From assembly GCF_034347385.1 (NCBI RefSeq), contig NZ_CP133777.1, positions 868,001 to 932,000 of the forward strand: DNA of 64,000 bases. Direction: 5' to 3'. Below are positions 47,216 through 59,291 of the stretch, in pieces (within the stretch, counting starts at the first letter, position 1; each line of letters opens with the position of its first letter). The DNA is from Actimicrobium sp. CCC2.4 (GTDB taxonomy: Bacteria > Pseudomonadota > Gammaproteobacteria > Burkholderiales > Burkholderiaceae_D). The translations under genes and the position numbers were made by a program. A model generated the notes under the pieces. That model was not told where the DNA came from. It saw nothing but the letters and a program-made list of their open reading frames with translations, and did not search any database.

Positions 47216-47995
47216 ATGTGGCAAGACATCAAACTGCTCAACGCAACTGCCAATACGCTGCTAGGCGCGCTGCTGCTGGCGCTGCTCGCCTCGGGCGTCT
47301 GGTGGATGGCGCAACGGCCGATGTTTACGCTGAAGGTGATCCGCGTCGATGGCATCGCCGATGTGCAGCTGGCGCGTGTCAATGCCCTGACGATCAAGGC
47401 CACCGCGCTGCCGCGCATCCGCGGGAATTTTTTCACGGCCAACCTGAACACGGTACGGCAGGCCTTTGAAGCAGTGCCGTGGGTACGCAAGGCGAGCGTG
47501 CGGCGCGAATGGCCGAACCGCTTGGTCGTCACCCTCGAAGAACATGAACCGCTGGGCACCTGGGGCGACGAAGGCCGCTTGCTGTCCGTGGCCGGCGATG
47601 TCTTCACCGCGAACCTGGCCGAGGCCGAAGAGAACGGCCCCTTGCCCGAGTTCAGCGGTCCGGCCGGCAGCGAAAAGGAAGTCGTGGCCCGTTTTGCGGA
47701 TCTGCAGGCCTGGTTCGCCGTCGTCAACCTCGCACCGGAAGCCCTGACCTTGTCGAGCCGCTATGCCTGGTCGGTCAAACTCAATAACGGCATGACGGTC
47801 GAACTCGGGCGCGAACAGAGCAAGACGACTTTGCAGGATCGGGTGGCACGTCTGATCGGCATTTATCCGCAACTGGTGGCCCGTTTGCAGGACCGCATCG
47901 ACAGGGTGGACTTGCGCTATCCGAACGGTATGGCACTCAAAGCCAGCGGGCTGGTGGTCGGTGCCCTCAAGGGCGGGCCGGCGCGCAAAAAATGA
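47216..47995 (+). CDS. ftsQ: Cell division protein FtsQ
   Basis: A 259-residue bitopic protein of the FtsQLB complex: a short cytoplasmic tail, one transmembrane helix (about residues 13-33), a POTRA domain (FTLKVIRVDGIADVQLARV) and a C-terminal FtsQ domain (RNFFTA-like NFFTANLNTVRQAFEAVPWVRKA, RREWPNRLVVTLEEHEPLGTWG). The end reads VDLRYPNGMALKASG, as in other FtsQ proteins. Confidence 0.95.
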   Translation: MWQDIKLLNATANTLLGALLLALLASGVWWMAQRPMFTLKVIRVDGIADVQLARVNALTIKATALPRIRGNFFTANLNTVRQAFEAVPWVRKASVRREWPNRLVVTLEEHEPLGTWGDEGRLLSVAGDVFTANLAEAEENGPLPEFSGPAGSEKEVVARFADLQAWFAVVNLAPEALTLSSRYAWSVKLNNGMTVELGREQSKTTLQDRVARLIGIYPQLVARLQDRIDRVDLRYPNGMALKASGLVVGALKGGPARKK

Positions 47996-48059
47996 ATTCC
48001 TTCACCCACAACGGCATGACACACATTACCCACATCACTATCACGGCAAGCAGAACAAC

Positions 48060-49292
48060 ATGACAAAAGACGCAAAGAATCTGATCGTCGGACTCGATAT
48101 CGGTACCTCGAAAGTGGTGGCCGTGGTCGCGGAAGTGATGCCGAATGGCAGGCATGAAGTCATCGGCCTGGGCCAGCACGAATCGAAGGGCCTCAAGAAG
48201 GGTGTGGTCGTCAATATCGAAGCGACCGTCGAATCGATACAGCGCGCGCTAGAAGAAGCCGAGCTGATGGCCGACTGCAAGATCCGCAATGTCTACACCG
48301 GCATCGCCGGCAGCCATATCCGCAGCTTCAATTCGAGCGGCATGGTCGCCATCAAGGACAAGGAAGTCACCGCCGCCGACGTGGCCCGCGTGATCGAAAC
48401 TGCGAAGGCCGTCAACATCCCGACCGACCAGCAATTGCTGCACACGGTGCCGCAGGAATTCATCGTCGATAACCAGGAAGATGTGCGCGAGCCGATCGGC
48501 ATGAGCGGCATCCGGCTCGAAGTGAAAGTGCACATCGTCACCGGTGCGGTGTCGGCGGTACAGAACATCGTCAAGTGCGTGCGCCGTTGCGGTCTGGAAG
48601 TGTCCGACCTGATTCTGCAACCGATGGCCTCGGCCGATGCGGTGCTGACGCCCGATGAAAAAGAACTCGGCGTGGTCCTGATCGATATCGGCGGCGGTAC
48701 CACCGACGTGGCGATCTTCACCGAAGGCGCGATCCGCCATACCGCCGTGATCCCGATCGCCGGTGACCAGATCACCAACGATATCGCGATGGCCTTGCGC
48801 ACGCCGACAGCAGAAGCCGAAGAAATCAAGCTGCGCTACGGCGTCGCCAAGCAGGTGCTGGCTGATCCGGGCGAAACGCTGGAAGTGCCGGGGCTGGGTG
48901 ATCGCGGTCCGCGCAATCTGTCGCGCCAGGCGCTAGCCGCCGTGATCGAACCGCGCATCGAAGAGTTGTTCGCGCTGGTGCACCAGGTGGTGCGCGAATC
49001 CGGTTACGAGGAAGTGCTGTCGTCGGGCATCGTGCTGACCGGCGGCTCGGCGATGATGCCGGGCATGGTCGAACTGGCCGAAGACATCTTCCTGAAACCG
49101 GCGCGCCTGGGCACGCCGGAATACAGCGGGCAACTGGCCGACGTGGTGCGCAGTCCGCGTTACGCGACCGTGCTGGGCTTGCTGCTCGAGGCAAAGAAAC
49201 AGTATTTGCGAGGCAATATCGTCACGCGCCAGGATGGCTCGGTGAGGGCGGTCTGGCATCGGATGAAGGAATGGTTTTTGGGGAATTTTTGA
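48060..49292 (+). CDS. ftsA: Cell division protein FtsA
   Basis: A 410-residue actin-like protein that ties FtsZ to the membrane. VGLDIGTSKVVAVVAEV near residue 10, the 1C domain (VYTGIAGSHIRSFNSSG), VLIDIGGGTTDVAIF near 205 and VLTGGSAMMPGM near 325. The C-terminal end (VRAVWHRMKEWFLGNF) is the amphipathic membrane-targeting helix. ATG 48060 is the family start; a longer upstream reading overlaps ftsQ. No clear Shine-Dalgarno site precedes it. Confidence 0.97.
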   Translation: MTKDAKNLIVGLDIGTSKVVAVVAEVMPNGRHEVIGLGQHESKGLKKGVVVNIEATVESIQRALEEAELMADCKIRNVYTGIAGSHIRSFNSSGMVAIKDKEVTAADVARVIETAKAVNIPTDQQLLHTVPQEFIVDNQEDVREPIGMSGIRLEVKVHIVTGAVSAVQNIVKCVRRCGLEVSDLILQPMASADAVLTPDEKELGVVLIDIGGGTTDVAIFTEGAIRHTAVIPIAGDQITNDIAMALRTPTAEAEEIKLRYGVAKQVLADPGETLEVPGLGDRGPRNLSRQALAAVIEPRIEELFALVHQVVRESGYEEVLSSGIVLTGGSAMMPGMVELAEDIFLKPARLGTPEYSGQLADVVRSPRYATVLGLLLEAKKQYLRGNIVTRQDGSVRAVWHRMKEWFLGNF

Positions 49293-49398
49293 GGACGCAG
49301 TTGTTCATTGACGTCCGTTACATGAAGCCGATTTGGTTGTTGAACGTGCAGTGCAAAAGCTGTCTGTTGAAAAGTCTCATTTTTGAATTACCTCGCAG

Positions 49399-49450
49399 CT
49401 AGCAGTTGCTAGTCGTCACCCAGTACGTGATGCCTAGCGACTGACAACTG
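49399..49450. promoter_or_regulatory. Nested inverted repeats between ftsA and ftsZ
   Basis: A palindrome CTAGC-AGTT-GCTAG at 49399-49412 is nested in a larger imperfect inverted repeat: CAGTTGCTAGTCG (49403-49415) with CGACTGACAACTG (49438-49450), 11 of 13 pairs and a 22-base loop. It ends 21 bp before the ftsZ start. Two competing RNA hairpins, or a binding site, are possible. The rest of the 179-bp gap shows no firm promoter. Confidence 0.55.
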
Positions 49451-49471
49451 CCTACCCTTTAAGGAAACACC

Positions 49472-50692
49472 ATGGAAATCGAACTGCTTGAAAATGCTTC
49501 ACTGGGTACCGTGATCAAGGTCGTCGGCATCGGTGGTGCCGGTGGCAATGCGGTGCAACACATGATCAACAAAGGCGTCTCCGGCGTCGAGTTCATCGCT
49601 GCCAATACCGATGCGCAAGCATTGAAGAACTCGAAAGCCCACAACGTGATCCAGATCGGCGAGACCGGTCTGGGCGCGGGCATGAAGCCGGCCGTCGGTC
49701 GCCAGCTGGCCGAAGAATCGCGCGGTCGCATCGAAGACGCACTGCGCGGCGCGCACATGGTCTTCATCGCGGCCGGCATGGGCGGCGGTACCGGTACCGG
49801 TGCCGCACCGATCATCGCGCAGATCGCCAAGGAACAGGGCGCACTGACGGTGGCGGTGGTCTCGAAGCCGTTTTCGTACGAAGGCCAGAAGTGCATGGAC
49901 ATCGCCGACGAAGGCCTCGAAGCGCTGTCGCAGCATGTCGATTCGCTGATCATCATCCTCAATGAAAAGCTCGAAGAGATTTACGAAGACGACAGCATGA
50001 TCGAGTGGCTGCAGCATGCCGACGATGTGCTCAACAATGCCGTCGCCGGGATTGCCGAGATCATCAACGTGCCGGGTCATATCAACGTCGACTTCAACGA
50101 CGTCAAGACCATCATGGGCGAGCAGGGCAAGGCGATGATGGGTACCGCCACCGCCTCCGGCGTGGACCGTGCACGGATCGCCGCCGAGCAAGCTGTGGCC
50201 TCGCCGCTGCTGGACGGCATCGACCTGTCTGGCGCGCGCGGCGTGCTGGTCAATGTCACTGCCAGCCGCAACCTCAAGGGCAAGGAAATTAAGGAAGTCA
50301 TGGCCACCGTGCGCGCTTTTGCAGCAGCTGATGCGTCGATCGCGCAAGGCATCGCGTATGACGATTCGATGGGCGACGATATCCGCGTCACCGTGGTCGC
50401 CACCGGCCTCGGCCGTGCCCGCAAGAACGTGCAACTGGTGCCTACGCCTATGCTGCGCACCGGTACCCACAACGAGCCGATGATCGGTCACGCTGCCATC
50501 AACTCCGGCATGGCAAGCGGTTCGGCCATGGGTAACGGCAATGGCAATGGCAAAAATTCGGCCTCGTTCGAAGGCTTGAAAGCACCGGCAGTCTGGCGTC
50601 GCGAGTCGGCCTCGGAAACCGTGCGCGCGCTGGAAAAGAATGGCATGGAAACCTACGACATCCCGGCCTTCCTGCGCAAGCAGGCGGACTGA
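49472..50692 (+). CDS. ftsZ: Cell division protein FtsZ
   Basis: A 406-residue tubulin-like GTPase that forms the division ring. VVGIGGAGGNAVQHM near residue 17, the GTP tubulin signature GMGGGTGTGAAPI near 103, and VDFNDVKTIMGEQGKAMMG near 208. A Gly/Asn-rich linker (GMASGSAMGNGNGNGK) precedes the C-terminal peptide YDIPAFLRKQ, which binds FtsA and ZipA-type partners. AAGGAAA lies before the ATG. Confidence 0.98.
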   Translation: MEIELLENASLGTVIKVVGIGGAGGNAVQHMINKGVSGVEFIAANTDAQALKNSKAHNVIQIGETGLGAGMKPAVGRQLAEESRGRIEDALRGAHMVFIAAGMGGGTGTGAAPIIAQIAKEQGALTVAVVSKPFSYEGQKCMDIADEGLEALSQHVDSLIIILNEKLEEIYEDDSMIEWLQHADDVLNNAVAGIAEIINVPGHINVDFNDVKTIMGEQGKAMMGTATASGVDRARIAAEQAVASPLLDGIDLSGARGVLVNVTASRNLKGKEIKEVMATVRAFAAADASIAQGIAYDDSMGDDIRVTVVATGLGRARKNVQLVPTPMLRTGTHNEPMIGHAAINSGMASGSAMGNGNGNGKNSASFEGLKAPAVWRRESASETVRALEKNGMETYDIPAFLRKQAD

Positions 50693-50793
50693 TCTTCTGC
50701 TGTGTCGCCGGTGTGCTCCGATGGATCGGTGCACGCCGGTACGCGATTTAATTGTGTACTATCCGCTATCCCATTCAATACGAAAGGATCACT

Positions 50794-51300
50794 ATGACCA
50801 TCAAGATTGGCGAGCACCTGCCCGAAGGCAAGCTGGCAGAATTCATCGAAGTCGAATCCGCCGGTTGCACGCTCGGCCCGAATACCTTCGCCGTTGCTGA
50901 CCTGACCAAAGGCAAGAAGATCGCGGTTTTCGGTTTGCCGGGCGCGTACACGCCGACCTGTTCGGCGCAGCATGTGCCGGGCTATCTGAAGCACGCGGCC
51001 GATCTGAAGGCCAAGGGCGTCGATGAAATCTGGTGTGTCTCGGTCAACGATGCGTTTGTGATGGGTGCCTGGGGTCGCGAGCAAAAAGCCACCGGCGTCA
51101 TCCGCATGCTGGCGGACGGCAATGCCGACTTCTGCAAGTCGCTCGGCCTTGATGCTGACTTCAGCAAGTTCGGCATGGGCACGCGCTCGCAGCGCTATTC
51201 GATGCTGATCGATGATGGTGTGGTCAAGCAGCTCAATGTCGAGCAAGCCGGCAAGTTCGAGGTGTCGAACGCCGAAACGCTGGTCGGCCAGCTCGGCTGA
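50794..51300 (+). CDS. Peroxiredoxin, Prx5-like
   Basis: A 168-residue thioredoxin-fold peroxidase that reduces hydroperoxides. The peroxidatic Cys is C56 in [18 protein letters not shown], the Prx5 subfamily signature, and [11 protein letters not shown] follows. In this subfamily the reductant is usually glutathione/glutaredoxin. ATG 50794 has GAAAGGA upstream; the 14 extra upstream codons are not conserved-looking. It lies between ftsZ and lpxC, a common Burkholderiales order, and ends at a terminator. Confidence 0.92.
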   Translation: MTIKIGEHLPEGKLAEFIEVESAGCTLGPNTFAVADLTKGKKIAVFGLPGAYTPTCSAQHVPGYLKHAADLKAKGVDEIWCVSVNDAFVMGAWGREQKATGVIRMLADGNADFCKSLGLDADFSKFGMGTRSQRYSMLIDDGVVKQLNVEQAGKFEVSNAETLVGQLG

Positions 51301-51324
51301 CCGGACGCAGGAAGTTAAAAAAAC

Positions 51325-51349
51325 ATGGCGCAGCGATGCGCCATTTTTG
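51325..51349 (+). terminator. Rho-independent terminator after the peroxiredoxin gene
   Basis: A perfect 8-bp stem, ATGGCGCA-GCGA-TGCGCCAT, followed by TTTTTGT, 24 bp after the stop codon. Confidence 0.85.
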
Positions 51350-51361
51350 TTGGTTCCGACC

Positions 51362-51385
51362 GCACGCACGGACTCTTTTGCGTGC
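51362..51385 (+). promoter_or_regulatory. Hairpin in the lpxC leader
   Basis: Arms GCACGCA and TGCGTGC around a 10-base loop, 18 bp before the lpxC start codon. Only 54 bp separate the preceding terminator from lpxC, so this lies in the translation-initiation region. Confidence 0.5.
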
Positions 51386-51403
51386 ACCCGCCTTGCTCAT
51401 GCC

Positions 51404-52339
51404 ATGCTCAAACAACGTACTGTCAAACAACTGGTCAAGAGCGTCGGCGTCGGCCTGCATTCAGGCACCAAGGTCGCGCTGACGCTGCGCCCCGCACCAC
51501 CCGATAGCGGCATCACGTTCCGGCGCGTCGACCTTGATCCGCCGGTCGAACTGCCGGCCAGCGCGATGGGCGTCGGTGATACCCGGATGGCCTCGACGCT
51601 GGATAACCATGGTGTGAAGGTCTCGACTGTCGAACATTTGATGTCGGCCTGCGCCGGTCTGGGCATCGACAACCTGATTGTCGACGTGACCGCCGAAGAA
51701 ATCCCGATCATGGATGGCTCGGCCTCGTCCTTCGTTTATCTGCTGCAGCAAGCGGGCTTGCAGGAGCAGGAAGCAGCGCGCAAATTTATCCGTGTGCTGC
51801 GTAGCATCGAAGTCTCCGAAGGCGAAGGCGCGGCGCGCAAGTGGGCGCGGCTGGAACCGATGAATGGCTTCAAGCTGAAGTTTTTCATTGAATTCAATCA
51901 TCCCGCCGTCGATGGCACCGGCCAGACCGCCGAGGTCGATTTCGAGATCGAGTCGTATGTGAAGGAAGTCTCGCGGGCGCGCACCTTCGGCTTCATGCAG
52001 GATGTCGAGATGCTGCGCGGGATGGGACTGGCGCGCGGTGGCTCACTTGAAAACGCCATCGTGATGGACGAATACCGCATCCTCAATACCGACGGCCTGC
52101 GCTACGACAATGAATTCGTACGCCACAAAATCCTCGATGCGATCGGTGATTTGTACCTGATCGGCCATCCGCTGCTGGCCAGCTATGTCGCCCACAAATC
52201 CGGCCATGGACTCAATAACCAGTTACTACGGGCCTTGCTGGCCGCGCCGGATGCCTACGAGATCGTCAGTTTCGACACGATCGAACAGGCACCGCCGACC
52301 TACGTGCGCCAGGCCACGCAGGAGTGGAGCCGTAACTAG
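51404..52339 (+). CDS. lpxC: UDP-3-O-acyl-N-acetylglucosamine deacetylase
   Basis: A 311-residue zinc deacetylase, the committed step of lipid A synthesis. It starts [21 protein letters not shown], as the family does, so ATG 51404 is chosen over upstream reading in the peroxiredoxin gene. Zinc-site motifs: [17 protein letters not shown] near residue 75 and [17 protein letters not shown] near 243, plus the later [10 protein letters not shown]. No Shine-Dalgarno site is visible before the ATG. The stop codon overlaps that of the convergent glycosyltransferase gene. Confidence 0.96.
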   Translation: MLKQRTVKQLVKSVGVGLHSGTKVALTLRPAPPDSGITFRRVDLDPPVELPASAMGVGDTRMASTLDNHGVKVSTVEHLMSACAGLGIDNLIVDVTAEEIPIMDGSASSFVYLLQQAGLQEQEAARKFIRVLRSIEVSEGEGAARKWARLEPMNGFKLKFFIEFNHPAVDGTGQTAEVDFEIESYVKEVSRARTFGFMQDVEMLRGMGLARGGSLENAIVMDEYRILNTDGLRYDNEFVRHKILDAIGDLYLIGHPLLASYVAHKSGHGLNNQLLRALLAAPDAYEIVSFDTIEQAPPTYVRQATQEWSRN

Positions 52340-53085
52340 TCACGCGGGCGGGCCTGCAGGCGCTTCTTTTTTCTGAATAGCCAGACTTGTTTGCGCAAGC
52401 CCGTGCCGATGCGATTGACTTCGCGTACCAGTTTGCGCAGCGGTGACAGCGATGTCTTCTGTGCGGTCCCGAGCGTGGTCCCGAAGGTGTCGTCATGCGT
52501 CAGCACGTAGGGTTCTATGCCCCGTATCGGGACGCCGTGTTCCCAGTCGCGGTCGAGCGCGGTGTCGATTGCCATGGACATTCTGGCGGTATGGCACAGC
52601 AGCCGTTCGGCGGCGTCGCGGTTGATCAGATAGCCTTGCGTGCCATTGGGCTGGACCAGGTAATCGACCAGCACGTAGGAGCCGGTGAGCGCGCGCACCG
52701 GAAACGCCGGTCTCCTGAACATCGCAAACAGCCGCACGACGTCCCAGTCGGCGGGCGCCGCACAGAGCGCTTCGACCACGCCGGCAAAGTCCGGCGACAG
52801 GCCGACATCGTCTTCGAGCACCAGACAAAGGGTGTCGCTACCGGCCAGGAATTCGGCCCACACCGCGCGATGGCTCAGGTAGCAGCCCATCTCGCCGGGG
52901 CGCAGGTCGATGCCGCTGTGCGCCAGCCGCTGTTTGCGGTCGTAGAGTGCCGGCCAGTCGCTGCCCGGCGCAATGCGGATGGCGTCAAAAAAACGGTACG
53001 GCAATTGGTAGTGCTCGAATTGCCGGCGCATGTAATCGCGTCGTTCGGGCTGGTCCGGCAGCGAAATGCAATCTATCCGGATCAT
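52336..53085 (-). CDS. Glycosyltransferase family 25 protein (LPS biosynthesis)
   Basis: A 249-residue GT25 glycosyltransferase. [22 protein letters not shown] at the start, [13 protein letters not shown] near residue 64, the acidic [15 protein letters not shown] near 86 (nucleotide-sugar/metal site), [16 protein letters not shown] near 148 and PIDTAL-like [13 protein letters not shown] near 171. It probably adds a sugar, often galactose, to lipopolysaccharide core. It overlaps the O-antigen ligase-like gene by 4 bp, making a two-gene operon. The C-terminal end is very basic ([14 protein letters not shown]). Confidence 0.88.
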   Translation of the reverse strand: MIRIDCISLPDQPERRDYMRRQFEHYQLPYRFFDAIRIAPGSDWPALYDRKQRLAHSGIDLRPGEMGCYLSHRAVWAEFLAGSDTLCLVLEDDVGLSPDFAGVVEALCAAPADWDVVRLFAMFRRPAFPVRALTGSYVLVDYLVQPNGTQGYLINRDAAERLLCHTARMSMAIDTALDRDWEHGVPIRGIEPYVLTHDDTFGTTLGTAQKTSLSPLRKLVREVNRIGTGLRKQVWLFRKKKRLQARPRD

Positions 53086-54332
53086 GTTGCGGCCGGTGTT
53101 CCGGCGCCATCCATATGGGCCACCAGCAGGCTGACTACCAAGCCATAAAACAAGATAGTGGGACGCCAGATCAGCACCACGTCGACCATGCCCGCGATGA
53201 AAAATCCGGTCGACACGATAATGACCAGCAGTGCCGGATTGGCAGCCGACGGTGCGCCGGCATAGCGCCTTCTCGCGGCAAGCAGCGGCACAAAATACAG
53301 CAGCCCGAGGCTGAACACGCCAATGATGCCGCCCTCGGCAGCCGCCTTCAGAAATTCATTGTGCGGATGCGTGAACATGCCGAGGTCAGACGGCGTTTCG
53401 CCGGCAACCTGATAGCGCATCAGTCCCTCCTGGAAGCGGTGATTGCCGACGCCGATCAGCGGATGCGCGACGAACATCTTGCCGGCAAAGCGCCACAGCT
53501 CGATGCGGGTCGTGGCCGATGTCATCGCGGTGTTGTCGGCCGATGCGTAATGTTCGATCTCGGCCAGCGTCTGGTCCGAGCGTGACCACAACGCACTATT
53601 TGTGACAACGATGCCGATGATGGCCAGCACGGCGACCGCGCCATACAGCAATCCCTTGATGCGCTTGTTGGGCAGCAGCATCCAGACCAGTGCACCCAGG
53701 CACAGTGCCAGCAACAGGCCGCTGCGGGTTTGTGTCAGCAGCGGTACCGCGAGGGCATAGCCAATCAGCGGCAGGGCCAGCCAGCGCCGTCGCAGCGATC
53801 CATCCTGTTGTACCAGCAGGGCCAGTGCCAGCGCGCCGAGAATCAGTGCCAGCGAGGTATGCGGAATGATCCCGAGAAAGCCATTGGGCAGCACACCGCG
53901 GGCCAGGCCGAGTACATGCAAGTGCCAGAACATCAGCGGCACCGTGGCCAGCAGGAAGAGCAGGCAGCCCCAGAGAAAAGGCCGGATCGACGGCCGCAGG
54001 ATCACGATCGCGAGATAAACAGGGACGCAGGCGACGAAGCGCGAGACTTCATCCATGTCGCGCAGGTGCAGCTGTTGCGGAAGGAGGAGGTACTGTAATA
54101 CGGCCAATAATAGCGGCACGCACAGGGCGATTATCCAGGGCCGGCGGCAATGCGCCCAGGCTGTTTTCAGCATGGCTGGCCGCATCAGCAGATAGGCGCA
54201 GCTAGACAAAAACAGCGCGAGCGACAGCACATCGTTCATCGTCTTGTTGAGCGCCAGCGAAACCGGATACAGAAAAAACATCCCTGCGAGTAGCGAGCGT
54301 GCAAACGCGTCGGCAGATTTTTTTTGGGGCAC
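53082..54332 (-). CDS. O-antigen ligase / Wzy-type polymerase family protein
   Basis: A 416-residue polytopic inner-membrane protein of the WaaL/Wzy_C family with about 11 helices. The large periplasmic loop contains RIELWRFAGKMFVAHPLIGVGNHRF and the conserved THPHNEFLKAAAEGGIIGV. It would join O-antigen or a related glycan to lipid A-core, consistent with the GT25 gene it overlaps. GTG 54332 is preferred because GAAAGAA precedes it; a TTG five codons upstream has no ribosome site. Confidence 0.82.
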   Translation of the reverse strand: MPQKKSADAFARSLLAGMFFLYPVSLALNKTMNDVLSLALFLSSCAYLLMRPAMLKTAWAHCRRPWIIALCVPLLLAVLQYLLLPQQLHLRDMDEVSRFVACVPVYLAIVILRPSIRPFLWGCLLFLLATVPLMFWHLHVLGLARGVLPNGFLGIIPHTSLALILGALALALLVQQDGSLRRRWLALPLIGYALAVPLLTQTRSGLLLALCLGALVWMLLPNKRIKGLLYGAVAVLAIIGIVVTNSALWSRSDQTLAEIEHYASADNTAMTSATTRIELWRFAGKMFVAHPLIGVGNHRFQEGLMRYQVAGETPSDLGMFTHPHNEFLKAAAEGGIIGVFSLGLLYFVPLLAARRRYAGAPSAANPALLVIIVSTGFFIAGMVDVVLIWRPTILFYGLVVSLLVAHMDGAGTPAAT

Positions 54333-54639
54333 TGAAAGTTCTTTCAAACGGCAAGTCGTGCGCGCGGGCGATGCGGCGACTGATGCCCGGGGTTAATTGT
54401 TGGTATCGCAGGGCTTCGTGCTGCTGTCTTGCTCGTGCTGTCCTGAGTCAGGGGTGAATGAAGCAAGCCCGACGAGGTAAGACGGGGTATTTCCGCCGCC
54501 AAGTATAACCGTGCCGCTCATATCGCCAACAAATGTCGGCGGCGTTTGCCATCAAATTCAGCGAAATTTTCATGCCGGATGACGGCAACGGGAACCAAGG
54601 TGAACGATTGTTAGTACTTCGGTGATACAACCGCGCGAG
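54333..54639. other. Intergenic region with a 14-bp palindrome
   Basis: TGAAAG-TT-CTTTCA at 54333-54346 abuts the ligase start codon. Otherwise I see nothing convincing in these ~300 bp. A 60-codon minus-strand frame at 54448-54630 has no ribosome site or recognisable features. Confidence 0.45.
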
Positions 54640-55131
54640 TCAGGCCCTTGGCCGGTTGGCCAGTGCATGAATAGCTGCCAGCAGCGTGGCATTGCGCGGC
54701 GTATTTTCCAGCGCGGTTTCGAGCTGCGTCAAAGCCGATACCGCCGGGTCCGGTAACCTCAGTTGCTTCACGGGGGGCGGGTTGTCACGCGGGCGGCCAA
54801 CTTGCACTTTCAATCGAATTGCATTAACTTGCCAGCCACGTTGTTGCAATGCGTCCTGCAATTTTGGTAGCTGTTGCCTGAGCCGCGATGCCAGTGCGGC
54901 GTTCGGTGTCGACAAGACCAGTTGACCCGATTCGAATTGCAGCACGCCGCAGGTGTCGAACATTGCCGGCAGTGCCCCGGCACAGTCCGCCTGCAAAGTC
55001 ATCATGCGCGTGATTGATGGCAGCAGCGCCGCCATTTTGTCGTGGCTTTGCAGGAAATCGGTGATCCCACGCGAGGTCGGTTTTTTTCGGAGTCCGGTCC
55101 TTGCGGGGACGAAAGTGGAGGGGCGCGTCAT
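54640..55131 (-). CDS. DUF721/DciA-like protein
   Basis: A 163-residue protein of the DUF721 family, to which the DnaB helicase loader-like DciA belongs. The KH-like core is recognisable in ALPAMFDTCGVLQFESGQLVLSTPNAALASRLRQQLPKLQDAL (about residues 55-100), followed by a basic stretch (IRLKVQVGRPRD) and a helical tail. Position divergent from the M23 peptidase gene just before secA is the usual betaproteobacterial site. A role in helicase loading is known for some family members and inferred here. Confidence 0.78.
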   Translation of the reverse strand: MTRPSTFVPARTGLRKKPTSRGITDFLQSHDKMAALLPSITRMMTLQADCAGALPAMFDTCGVLQFESGQLVLSTPNAALASRLRQQLPKLQDALQQRGWQVNAIRLKVQVGRPRDNPPPVKQLRLPDPAVSALTQLETALENTPRNATLLAAIHALANRPRA

Positions 55132-55276
55132 CGCGCAACCTTACCATAGTCGTTGCCGGTGCCGGCCACGCGCCGGGTCAGGCGCCGCGTTCGTTACGGC
55201 TGGATTTGTGGATCGTCAGGTCGGGTCGCTTCCCCGTGTTTTTTCGATAACCATTGCACGTGTGAACGGATCCCAG

Positions 55277-56233
55277 ATGCAAATCATTTTGCTGCACCCG
55301 CGCTTCACGCAAGCCCGCTCGTTGACGCTGACGCTCCGGCATGGCTTGCTGGCGTTGTCGCTGCTGCTGGTGCTGGTACTTGGCAGCGCGGCCGTCATCA
55401 CTGTCGTGACACTGAGCCATGCCGGCGATATCCGCTTGCCATGGGTACAAAAACTGCTGGATGCAGGCAACCAGGGCGAGGCGGCGCGCAACGATCGTTA
55501 CATGCGCGAAAACATCGCGGCGATGGCCATGAAGCTTGGCGAAATGCAGGCCCAGCTGATGCGACTCGATGCCCTCGGCGAGCGGGTTCAGGGCTTGTCG
55601 GGCGTGAAGCCGGAAGAATTCAATTTCAAGGAATTGCCAGGCCGTGGCGGTGCTGCGCCATCATCGTCGCGCGTTGCGCCGCCGCTCGGCATCAGCCAGT
55701 TCCAGCAAGCGCTCGATGCGCTGGTCGTCGATATCGAACATCGATCCGATTACATGAATGCAGTCGAGACCACGCTGATGTTCGACAAGATACGCAGTAA
55801 ATTGCTGCCGACGATACAGCCGGTCAATGTGACCTACAACGCATCAGGATTTGGCTGGCGACTTGATCCGTTCACCGGTCGCAGTACGTTCCACGAGGGG
55901 ATCGATTTTCCTGCACCGACCGGCACGCCGATCATCGCCGCCGCCGGCGGCGTCGTCATTGCGGCCGAATTCCATCCGCAGTTCGGCAACATGCTGGAGA
56001 TCGATCATGGCAACGAGATCGTCACCCGCTATGCCCACGCGTCGCGCCTGCTGATGAAAGTCGGTGATATTGTGCAGCGCGGCCAGCACGTGGCCGACAT
56101 CGGCACCACCGGCCGGTCAACCGGGGCGCACCTGCATTTCGAGGTGCTGGTTAAAGGTGTCCAGCAAGATCCGCACAAGTTTCTGATTGCCGGGTCGGGC
56201 CAGGGGAGCGTGCCGCAGCAGACCCGAAAATAA
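55277..56233 (+). CDS. M23-family (LytM-like) metallopeptidase
   Basis: A 318-residue envelope protein. An N-terminal transmembrane helix (about residues 23-48, LALSLLLVLVLGSAAVITVV), a short coiled-coil region and a C-terminal M23 domain. Zinc-site motifs: FHEGIDFPAPTGTPI (His and Asp near residue 205), YAHAS near 254 and AHLHFEVLVKG near 286. It is likely a peptidoglycan endopeptidase or amidase activator. ATG 55277 is preferred; the frame upstream is antisense to dciA. secA follows after 158 bp, in which no promoter was firmly recognised. Confidence 0.9.
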   Translation: MQIILLHPRFTQARSLTLTLRHGLLALSLLLVLVLGSAAVITVVTLSHAGDIRLPWVQKLLDAGNQGEAARNDRYMRENIAAMAMKLGEMQAQLMRLDALGERVQGLSGVKPEEFNFKELPGRGGAAPSSSRVAPPLGISQFQQALDALVVDIEHRSDYMNAVETTLMFDKIRSKLLPTIQPVNVTYNASGFGWRLDPFTGRSTFHEGIDFPAPTGTPIIAAAGGVVIAAEFHPQFGNMLEIDHGNEIVTRYAHASRLLMKVGDIVQRGQHVADIGTTGRSTGAHLHFEVLVKGVQQDPHKFLIAGSGQGSVPQQTRK

Positions 56234-56391
56234 GCCGTCGTTATCAGGTCGCTATTGTTTCCCGGCGGGTAAGCCCAACATTCACGATATCGCATGATAA
56301 ACTCACTTCCTTTTCAGCCAAAGTCCGTTCCTGTCGCGTGCAGATCATCGTGTTCAGGGGTTTTTCACGGCGCCTATTTTAGAATCCAAGC

Positions 56392-59154
<2,763 letters not shown>

Positions 59155-59160
59155 TTTTTC

Positions 59161-59210
59161 GTCCGGAGCGCTTGCCGGACTAGAAAAGGCAGGATTTCCT
59201 GCCTTTTTTT
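59161..59210 (+). terminator. Terminator after secA, preceded by a second hairpin
   Basis: GTCCGG-AGCGCTTG-CCGGAC (59161-59180) is followed by AAAAGGCAGG-ATTT-CCTGCCTTTTTTT (59184-59210), a classical rho-independent terminator. Confidence 0.9.
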
Positions 59211-59291
59211 ACGCCTGCAAATTCACGCGCCTACAATGGCTGCCGTCGCCCCATCCACACATTTGTTCAACCACACAGACTGTCCGACACC

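Noticed and set aside
47961-48059. A longer ftsA starting inside ftsQ
   Set aside because: The added residues are His- and Arg-rich and unlike FtsA; the family start MTKDAKNLIVGLDIG begins at 48060.
54448-54630. A 60-codon minus-strand frame between the ligase-like gene and dciA
   Set aside because: No ribosome site, no signal peptide or motif, and unusual composition.
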